Assembly: GCA_946626345.1 (NCBI GenBank)
Contig: CAMOUB010000005.1
Location: 1-37,554 of the forward strand
From: an uncultured Caryophanales bacterium
Lineage (GTDB): Bacteria; Bacillota_I; Bacilli_A; Acholeplasmatales; Anaeroplasmataceae
Direction: 5' to 3'
DNA: 37,554 nucleotides
The notes below the pieces were generated by a model. That model was given only the letters and a program-made list of their open reading frames with translations, did not search any database and had not been told where the DNA came from. A program made the position numbers and the translations under genes. Shown here in pieces: positions 32,572 to 37,554 of this stretch. Position 1 is the first letter of the stretch; every line of letters starts with the position of its first letter.

Positions 32572-33269
32572 AAAATGCATATAAAAAATTCGCATATTAT
32601 TATGATGAGATAATGCAAGAAATGAATTATGACTTATGGGTTGAATTTGTTGAACCATATTTAAAAAAAGATGATAAAATTTTAGATTTAGCATGTGGTA
32701 CAGGTACATTTGCTACTATGCTAAAGCTAAAGGGATATGATGTTTCTGCATCAGATTTATCTGAAGAAATAATTGAAATAGCTAATGAGAAAAGAAAAAT
32801 TAATAGATTAGATATTAATTTTTATGTTGCTGATATGACTAATTTTAGAGTAGATGAAAAACAAGATGTAATTACTTGCTTTTTCGATTCAGTTAATTTC
32901 TTAAAGGATAAAAATGAAGTTAAAAAATTATTCAACTCTGTTTATAGTGCACTTAAAGAAAATGGATATTTCATATTTGATATATTCTCAAAAGAAATGC
33001 TAAAGGAATATTCAGAAAATGAATTAAATGAGGATTATGAAACATTTAAAATACATTGGAAAACTAGTTTAATTAAGCCTGATACACTAAAGCATAATAT
33101 TGAAATCACTGAAGATGATGAATCTATTAAAGAATCATATTATGAATATTATTATGATATAAAAGATGTATTAGATAATAGATTTGATGTTATTAAAATC
33201 AGTGGTGATTTTAATGATGACCTAGAAGATGAAGATGAAAGAATATTAATAGTATTAAAGAAAAAATAG
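32568..33269 (+). CDS. Class I SAM-dependent methyltransferase
   Basis: A 233-residue cytosolic methyltransferase. Motif I is ILDLACGTGTFA (about 39-50), followed by the acidic end of strand 2 (SASDLS), VADMTNF, and the post-II/III segment YSALKENGYFIFDIFS. The substrate cannot be read from the sequence; relatives include many small-molecule and tRNA methyltransferases of the methyltransf_25 type. The second half, with WKTSL and repeated Y/E-rich segments, is typical of this Bacillota subgroup. The ATG overlaps the TGA of rqcH (ATGA), so it is translationally coupled to a ribosome-rescue factor, which raises the possibility of a translation-related substrate; that is inference only. Confidence 0.9.
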   Translation: MKNAYKKFAYYYDEIMQEMNYDLWVEFVEPYLKKDDKILDLACGTGTFATMLKLKGYDVSASDLSEEIIEIANEKRKINRLDINFYVADMTNFRVDEKQDVITCFFDSVNFLKDKNEVKKLFNSVYSALKENGYFIFDIFSKEMLKEYSENELNEDYETFKIHWKTSLIKPDTLKHNIEITEDDESIKESYYEYYYDIKDVLDNRFDVIKISGDFNDDLEDEDERILIVLKKK

Positions 33270-33293
33270 AAGCTCAAAATGCTTCTATTTTTT
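33261..33293. terminator. Bidirectional terminator between the methyltransferase and MBL genes
   Basis: Perfect 13-bp stem AAAAAATAGAAGC / GCTTCTATTTTTT with a 7-base loop. It overlaps the stop of the methyltransferase gene and ends one base before the MBL gene stop. Confidence 0.92.
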
Positions 33294-33294
33294 A

Positions 33295-34188
33295 TTAGAA
33301 TTTATCTTCAAATGCTTCTTTAGATATGAATACTAGCTTATTATCTTTAAAATAATTTTTAATTTTTCCATCATTTGATAAATATGATAAATAGCTTCTT
33401 ACTGTATAAGATATAAGCATATATTTATTATATGTTATTCTTAATTCATAATGATTAAATATATATGCACATACCTCATCTGATGTTCTTTCTTGATCTA
33501 AATAATCAAGTATTAGATTTATTATTTCATTAATTTTATTTTTATTATAAATAACAAGATCAGAAATATCAGTTGTAACCTCACTATGTGAAGGCACTAT
33601 AATGTTTCCATTTAAAGTATTAATATAATCTAATGATTTTAAATATCCTTTTACATCATATATAACTACTACATGTTGTGAATCTAATAAATCCTTAGAT
33701 ACAATTGAATCTGCAATAAAATAAACACCATCAGATGTCCTAATACCAACCATACCATAATGATGTCCTGCAAGATAGAATGGATGCAAATCTTTAGGTA
33801 ATTCATTTAAAGAATAGATTTCTTTTTGATCATCTATATGCATTAATTTACTATCATATTCATCTAAAGGATAGCCACCATATAAAAAACCTATATCTAA
33901 TGTAGAATCTCTTAAAAAGGCTCTTTCTATTCTAGATGTAACAATTTTACAGCCTGTTTGTTTCATTAAATATAAATTAGCTCCACTATGATCTGCGTGT
34001 GAATGAGTATTAACAATATATTTTAATTTTAATTTATATCTTCTAAGTAATGACTCTAATACGGGGCCTTCTTCTTTATGACCACAATCAATTAAAACAC
34101 AATCTGTATCATTTAATTTATATAAACCAACATTTGTAGGTCCATCAATATAATATGTATTACCTTTTAAATGATGTAAATCATACAT
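33295..34188 (-). CDS. MBL-fold metallo-hydrolase with C-terminal helical domain
   Basis: A 297-residue metallo-beta-lactamase-fold protein. The metal site is THSHADH (H62, H64, D66, H67), with later ligands in LAGHHYG (about H143) and IADSIV (about D161), so a two-metal hydrolase is likely. The last ~90 residues form a separate winged-helix-like segment, as in lactamase_B proteins related to RNase Z-like or hydroxyacyl-thioester hydrolases. Substrate unknown. The ATG at 34188 is nine bases after GGAG; the ATG at 34197 lies almost within that site and is rejected. The gene has its own near-perfect promoter and is monocistronic. Confidence 0.9.
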   Translation of the reverse strand: MYDLHHLKGNTYYIDGPTNVGLYKLNDTDCVLIDCGHKEEGPVLESLLRRYKLKLKYIVNTHSHADHSGANLYLMKQTGCKIVTSRIERAFLRDSTLDIGFLYGGYPLDEYDSKLMHIDDQKEIYSLNELPKDLHPFYLAGHHYGMVGIRTSDGVYFIADSIVSKDLLDSQHVVVIYDVKGYLKSLDYINTLNGNIIVPSHSEVTTDISDLVIYNKNKINEIINLILDYLDQERTSDEVCAYIFNHYELRITYNKYMLISYTVRSYLSYLSNDGKIKNYFKDNKLVFISKEAFEDKF

Positions 34189-34214
34189 AAAAATCATCTC
34201 CTTTTAGCGAAATA

Positions 34215-34243
34215 ATTATACAAAAAAAATATTTTTTTGTAAA
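34215..34243 (-). promoter_or_regulatory. Predicted sigma-A promoter of the MBL gene
   Basis: Minus orientation TTTACA (34238-34243), 17-base spacer of A and T runs, perfect TATAAT (34215-34220). The -35 overlaps the T tract of the upstream terminator, so initiation could be affected by read-through. Confidence 0.75.
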
Positions 34244-34265
34244 GAAAAAACAGGCAATGCCTGTT
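34241..34265 (-). terminator. Intrinsic terminator of the kinase-like/GGDEF/AraC operon
   Basis: Minus-strand hairpin with a 7-bp stem AACAGGC / GCCTGTT, 3-base loop, followed by TTTTCTTT. It lies a few bases after the AraC stop codon. Confidence 0.87.
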
Positions 34266-34271
34266 TATATA

Positions 34272-35099
34272 TTATAAATATTTTTTTCTATATTCAATTG
34301 GGCTTATTCCTACTATTCTTTTGAATGCTTCTGAGAAATTTGATTGAGTTTTATATCCAGACATTTTAGCAATTTGTTCTAAGGATAATGATTTATTTTT
34401 CATTAATTCTTTCGCTTTTGATAATCTTAATTTATTTAAGTGATTAATAGGAGTATCACTCATATATCTTTTAAAAGCTTTTGTAAAATAAGTGTATGTA
34501 TAATTAGAATGTTTAGATATATCTTCTATTGTTAAATCAGGATCAAGATAATTATTCATCATATAAATAATACTTTCATTCATATTAGTAAAATATTTTT
34601 TATCAGGCTTTCTTGCATCCTTATCAAGACTTAATCCATCATTAATTAATGTAGAAACAATCTTTTTAATTAATTCTTCATTTTTTGTTATTACATATAT
34701 TTGTATAAATGTAATTAATTCTTTACTAACTAAAAATCTAGTATAAAAATATTTATTTTCAAATCCTAATTCTTTTTTTATTTCATCTAGATATTTTATA
34801 TCTATTACTATATCAATTAAATTAGAATCTAGGTCAAATTCTATTCCATGCATTACATTTGGATTAACAGGATAGCAATATCCTACTTCTCCAATATAAA
34901 TTGCATTTTCATAGTGCATTAAAGGAATGGTATTAAAAGGAATAATGAATTCATATGCCTCATGTTTATGAGTAAAAGAAGACATTTTTCTCTTAGCATT
35001 TGATTTATATTCTGCAATACTAAAAACATTTGTAGTAATTATTTTAGTATATGTTTCGATTTCTCCCTCATTTAATCCATGAGCCATTCTTAAATTCAT
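34272..35099 (-). CDS. AraC family transcriptional regulator
   Basis: A 275-residue DNA-binding protein. The N-terminal half (about 40-130) has the cupin-like pattern of AraC ligand domains, with FTHKHEAYEFIIPF and a glycine/proline-rich strand GYCYPVNPNVMHGIEF. The C-terminal ~100 residues hold two helix-turn-helix motifs: LTIEDISKHSNYTYTYFTKAFKRY and LSLEQIAKMSGYKTQSNFSEAFKR, ending in GISPIEYRKKYL, the AraC consensus. A carbohydrate or similar effector is plausible but not identifiable. GGGAG lies before the ATG. It follows the GGDEF gene by 16 bases and ends the operon. Confidence 0.94.
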   Translation of the reverse strand: MNLRMAHGLNEGEIETYTKIITTNVFSIAEYKSNAKRKMSSFTHKHEAYEFIIPFNTIPLMHYENAIYIGEVGYCYPVNPNVMHGIEFDLDSNLIDIVIDIKYLDEIKKELGFENKYFYTRFLVSKELITFIQIYVITKNEELIKKIVSTLINDGLSLDKDARKPDKKYFTNMNESIIYMMNNYLDPDLTIEDISKHSNYTYTYFTKAFKRYMSDTPINHLNKLRLSKAKELMKNKSLSLEQIAKMSGYKTQSNFSEAFKRIVGISPIEYRKKYL

Positions 35100-35115
35100 A
35101 ATTTTCTCCCTAATT

Positions 35116-36162
35116 TTATAACTCTTTATTCTTTGTATATAATACTAAAGCAATTAAATTACTTAAAGTAGATAACAATACTAAATCATTTTGTTGCCAT
35201 AAACGACCTGTGTTTGTAGCAACCATATCAACTCTTAAATATCCATATAATTTATCATAAACCTGGATTGCAGCTAAAAATGACGAATAAATTTTTTGTT
35301 CATCAAATTCTTTAAATAATTGACATTTTTGTTTTTCATAAGCTCTATATGTTACGTTATTATAGCAAATTCCTTGGATATCAAGCTTTTCTTGAATTGC
35401 ATCATAGCCAAAAGGAAAATATCCTTCCTCCCTCTTTCCTAAAGGATGGACATATTCAAACCTTAATCTATCTTTTGTTTCGATACAAACATGTTCAAGC
35501 ATTAATATTGAACCAATAAAAGCAAGTGAATCTGCAATTGCTTTTTCTACATTATCAGTATTTGTAAGCATTTGGAATAATTTATTAGATATATACATAG
35601 TTGTATATACCTTATCTCTTTTAGATAATAAATTTATATCCTTATGCTTTTCAGGCAAGTAGATAATAAAACAATTTCTCCCCTTCATTTTACCTCTATA
35701 TAGTGCCTTATCTGCTAATGTAAATAAATCATCTAGATTAGATGTATTTAATGGAAATCTAGACATACCTAATGTATAAGATATAGATAAATTACTAACT
35801 GATTTAAATACTAATGATGGTGGTGATTTAATTAAATCATAGCCAAGCTTCCATGTATCGTCATATTCTGTGATATTTGGGAAAACAAATATAAATTCAT
35901 CTCCGCCATATCTTCCAACAACGCCTTTATCTTTAACTAATTCTTTTAAAGATTTAGCAACTGTTTGTAAGACTTCATCGCCTGTTAAATGTCCATAATT
36001 ATCATTAATAAATTTGAAATTATCTACATCTAGTATAGCAAATACAAAAGGAATCTTCTTTTGAATTAAATGATCAGCATATGAAGTTATTACTCCTCTT
36101 TCATATACCTGGGTTAATTCATCTATTTTCTTTTCTTTTCCTTTTAAAAACGACAGATCCAT
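35116..36162 (-). CDS. Diguanylate cyclase with N-terminal GGDEF and C-terminal GAF domain
   Basis: A 348-residue cytosolic protein. The GGDEF domain comes first (about 10-170): DELTQVYERG entry, LDVDNFKFIND metal region, YGHLTGDEVL and the signature RYGGDEF with GGDEF at 86-90. It should therefore make c-di-GMP from GTP. No RxxD inhibitory site is present five residues upstream. A GAF domain follows (about 185-345) with LYGYLRVDMVA. In most diguanylate cyclases the sensor precedes GGDEF, so this order is reversed. The ATG at 36162 is preceded by GGGTGATC; the in-frame GTG at 36171 lies inside that site. It sits 20 bases after a kinase-fold gene and 16 bases before araC-type gene. Confidence 0.9.
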   Translation of the reverse strand: MDLSFLKGKEKKIDELTQVYERGVITSYADHLIQKKIPFVFAILDVDNFKFINDNYGHLTGDEVLQTVAKSLKELVKDKGVVGRYGGDEFIFVFPNITEYDDTWKLGYDLIKSPPSLVFKSVSNLSISYTLGMSRFPLNTSNLDDLFTLADKALYRGKMKGRNCFIIYLPEKHKDINLLSKRDKVYTTMYISNKLFQMLTNTDNVEKAIADSLAFIGSILMLEHVCIETKDRLRFEYVHPLGKREEGYFPFGYDAIQEKLDIQGICYNNVTYRAYEKQKCQLFKEFDEQKIYSSFLAAIQVYDKLYGYLRVDMVATNTGRLWQQNDLVLLSTLSNLIALVLYTKNKEL

Positions 36163-36182
36163 ATTGATCACCCTTTTCTATA

Positions 36183-37151
36183 CTAAACTATTAATAATTG
36201 TAATAATGTTGTTACCTTATTTCTATTTTTTGTTCTTAAAACATTTTTATAAATGTTATAGTAAGTAAATCCTGAGATAAATAAAAGCTTATTATATAAT
36301 TCTAAAGCCTTCTTTTCTTCATTTGAGGCATTATAATTCTTTAGCATATATGCCATTTTTTCTCTATGGTCATTTAATATTTTATTTCTTATTTCTGCTG
36401 CAGATAAATCTAAGAAATCCTCTTCTGATAGATTAGGTCTAGCTTCATTAACCATATAATTAACAATTACTTCACTACCACAATATTCAAAATTCTTAAA
36501 TCCTGCGAAATGATTATCCTTAATATAGATATTTCTACTAGTTAAAATACCACTATAATTACATCTTGGTAATTTTTTAAATATTAATTTTAATTCACTT
36601 CTTACATTTTCGTTAAATTTTTCTAATTTATTTTTTAAATCAACAAATCCAGCTTTTTTAAGTGTATCTAATAACATATTAAGATTAGCTTGTTTTTCAT
36701 CTACCTCTGAATCTAGGGGAGATAAATCAATTACTGTATGAGTTGTTCTAAAAGGGAAGATATCTTGATTTTTATATTTAGTTGAATATGATGCAATATA
36801 ATCATATACTTCTTTATTAATATCAAGATAGCTAACATTTGATTCTTTTAAAGTTTTATATGGAATATATTCTTTTACTAAGCAATAGTTATTTTCAAAA
36901 GAATATATAAAATCACCATCTAAATTTGCAATATATTTTGGTGCTAGAAGTCCAAATTCTTTATATCTATCTACAAGCTTATTAATATATATAATCTTGT
37001 TTTCAGTTAAATATTCAGAATTATTAACCTCAAGAATATATTTATCATCTATAATATATTCCATTTTTTCTTCTTCTGAAGTTATTAATTTTGGTTTACC
37101 AAAGTCCAAAATCCCATAAGTACTAAGTACTTTTTTAATATCTATTGCCAT
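36183..37151 (-). CDS. Kinase-fold (aminoglycoside phosphotransferase-like) protein, probably inactive
   Basis: A 322-residue soluble protein with the outline of the APH/choline-kinase fold. An N-terminal lobe has K74-type strands (YIIDDKYILEV, APKYIANLDG), a hinge YCLVKEYIPY (about 89-98), and a C-terminal lobe. The catalytic loop, usually HxDxxxxN, reads YSGILTSRNIYI near 205, without the aspartate, and the DFD-type metal motif reads FKNFEYCG near 220, with N in place of D. Phosphotransfer is thus doubtful, and the protein may be a pseudokinase or a distant member with another chemistry. Weak similarity also leaves open that it is a different fold. It starts the operon with a GGDEF-GAF cyclase and an AraC regulator; GAGGCGA precedes the ATG. 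Confidence 0.65.
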   Translation of the reverse strand: MAIDIKKVLSTYGILDFGKPKLITSEEEKMEYIIDDKYILEVNNSEYLTENKIIYINKLVDRYKEFGLLAPKYIANLDGDFIYSFENNYCLVKEYIPYKTLKESNVSYLDINKEVYDYIASYSTKYKNQDIFPFRTTHTVIDLSPLDSEVDEKQANLNMLLDTLKKAGFVDLKNKLEKFNENVRSELKLIFKKLPRCNYSGILTSRNIYIKDNHFAGFKNFEYCGSEVIVNYMVNEARPNLSEEDFLDLSAAEIRNKILNDHREKMAYMLKNYNASNEEKKALELYNKLLFISGFTYYNIYKNVLRTKNRNKVTTLLQLLIV

Positions 37152-37175
37152 AAAAATCGCCTCGCCCTTTATATT

Positions 37176-37204
37176 ATGATAACATATATTGAAAATTCTT
37201 TCAA
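37176..37204 (-). promoter_or_regulatory. Predicted promoter of the kinase-like/GGDEF/AraC operon
   Basis: Minus orientation TTGAAA (37199-37204), 17-base spacer, TATCAT (37176-37181) preceded by TGT, an extended -10. It lies about 25 bases before the start codon. Confidence 0.6.
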
Positions 37205-37237
37205 TTATTCAATTATATATATAATTAAATAAGCGTT

Positions 37238-37259
37238 AAAAAAAGCCCTAAAAAGGGCT
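37238..37259 (-). terminator. Intrinsic terminator of ppdK
   Basis: Minus-strand hairpin AGCCCT / AGGGCT with a 4-base loop followed by seven T residues, ten bases after the ppdK stop codon. Confidence 0.9.
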
Positions 37260-37269
37260 TTAATTCTAA

Positions 37270-37554
37270 TTATTTTCTTGGGAATTTTATGTTAGCTTGT
37301 GCAGCTGCAAGTCTAGCAACTGGCACTCTAAATGGAGAACATGATACATAATCTAAGCCAGCATTATGATAATATTCAATACTTCTTGGATCTCCTCCTG
37401 TTTCACCACATACACCAACATGTAAATTGCTTCTTGTGCTTCTTCCTGCCTTAACTGACATACTAACTAATTTACCAACGCCTTCAGTATCTAATGTCTT
37501 GAATGGGTTGAATTCTAAAATCTTAGTTTCATAATATGAAGGTAAGAATTTTTG
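37270..37554 (-). CDS. ppdK: Pyruvate, phosphate dikinase, C-terminal fragment (cut by the window edge)
   Basis: The last 94 residues of PPDK, open to the right edge (the true start is outside the window). PPDK interconverts pyruvate, ATP and phosphate with PEP, AMP and pyrophosphate. The PEP-binding TIM-barrel end is clear: NPFKTLDTEGVG, HVGVCGETGGDP and the active-site CSPFRVPVARLA with the catalytic cysteine. PPDK is common in anaerobic Bacillota that use pyrophosphate-linked glycolysis. A terminator follows. An internal ATG at 37461 is only a codon inside this gene. Confidence 0.95.
   Translation of the reverse strand, partial: QKFLPSYYETKILEFNPFKTLDTEGVGKLVSMSVKAGRSTRSNLHVGVCGETGGDPRSIEYYHNAGLDYVSCSPFRVPVARLAAAQANIKFPRK

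Noticed and set aside
36183-37151. Active aminoglycoside phosphotransferase
   Set aside because: Catalytic-loop and metal-binding aspartates are missing, and the similarity to the kinase fold itself is weak.
37270-37461. Separate short gene starting at the ATG at 37461
   Set aside because: The frame continues without a stop to the window edge with pyruvate, phosphate dikinase sequence, so this is an internal methionine.
1-37554. CRISPR array, transposon, prophage or integration site
   Set aside because: No spaced direct repeats, transposase, integrase or phage structural genes were seen; only short palindromes and one 13-bp tandem repeat.

Overview
The window is chromosomal DNA of a very AT-rich Bacillota bacterium. 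Three things suggest this. Wobble positions are mostly A/T, Shine-Dalgarno sites match AAGGAGGTGATC, and gmk-rpoZ, rqcH, uvrC, [4Fe-4S]-type purF and meso-diaminopimelate dehydrogenase are all present. Tryptophan is TGG and TGA is used as a stop (end of rqcH), so this is not a code-4 mollicute. A little-studied gut- or rumen-type lineage of Bacilli (Erysipelotrichales-like or near the Mollicutes) would fit, but the species cannot be named from the sequence. I saw no transposase, prophage, CRISPR array or rRNA. Genes are tightly packed, and many units end in a clear intrinsic terminator.

Layout. (1) 1-1.6 kb: the 3' end of a tRNA, a small membrane protein and ilvE. (2) 1.6-4.9 kb: a YbjN-like protein overlapping an M16C metallopeptidase. 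(3) 5.0-7.3 kb: a DUF1538 membrane transporter followed by two different P-II-like proteins. (4) 7.3-8.3 kb: ddh. (5) 8.5-13.3 kb: a 1181-residue multi-domain c-di-GMP protein, a D-2-hydroxyacid dehydrogenase and a membrane protein. (6) 13.4-17.6 kb, plus strand: a two-TM ion channel with an RCK-like domain and an odd selectivity filter, a cyclic-nucleotide-binding protein, and a fusion of an Mbeg1-like alpha/beta hydrolase with a D-Ala-D-Ala-ligase-like ATP-grasp enzyme. (7) 17.6-24.1 kb, minus strand, convergent with (6): a CHASE2-adenylyl cyclase, a sugar-isomerase-like TIM barrel, a GAF-HD-GYP protein and a large FecR-domain surface protein. (8) 24.4-33.3 kb: purF, a VanZ-like protein, an unknown protein, uvrC with a CmpB-family permease, gmk-rpoZ, a second YbjN-like protein, rqcH and a methyltransferase. 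(9) 33.3-37.2 kb: an MBL hydrolase, then a kinase-fold protein, a GGDEF-GAF protein and an AraC regulator in one operon. (10) The C-terminus of ppdK at the right edge.

How it may work together. Between 8.5 and 24 kb the window is dominated by second messengers. A predicted cAMP producer (CHASE2 cyclase) lies in an operon with a predicted extracytoplasmic FecR protein. A predicted cAMP receptor (CNB protein) lies in the neighbouring convergent operon, translationally coupled to a channel and next to the hydrolase/ATP-grasp fusion. C-di-GMP enzymes (two GGDEF proteins, one of them also with EAL, and one HD-GYP) sit in three flanking operons. My main candidate for an undescribed system is this pair of convergent operons: an envelope-sensing cyclase that signals to an ion channel and an unusual amino-acid-ligase fusion. 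This is inference from gene order and motifs; no function here is proven by the sequence alone.
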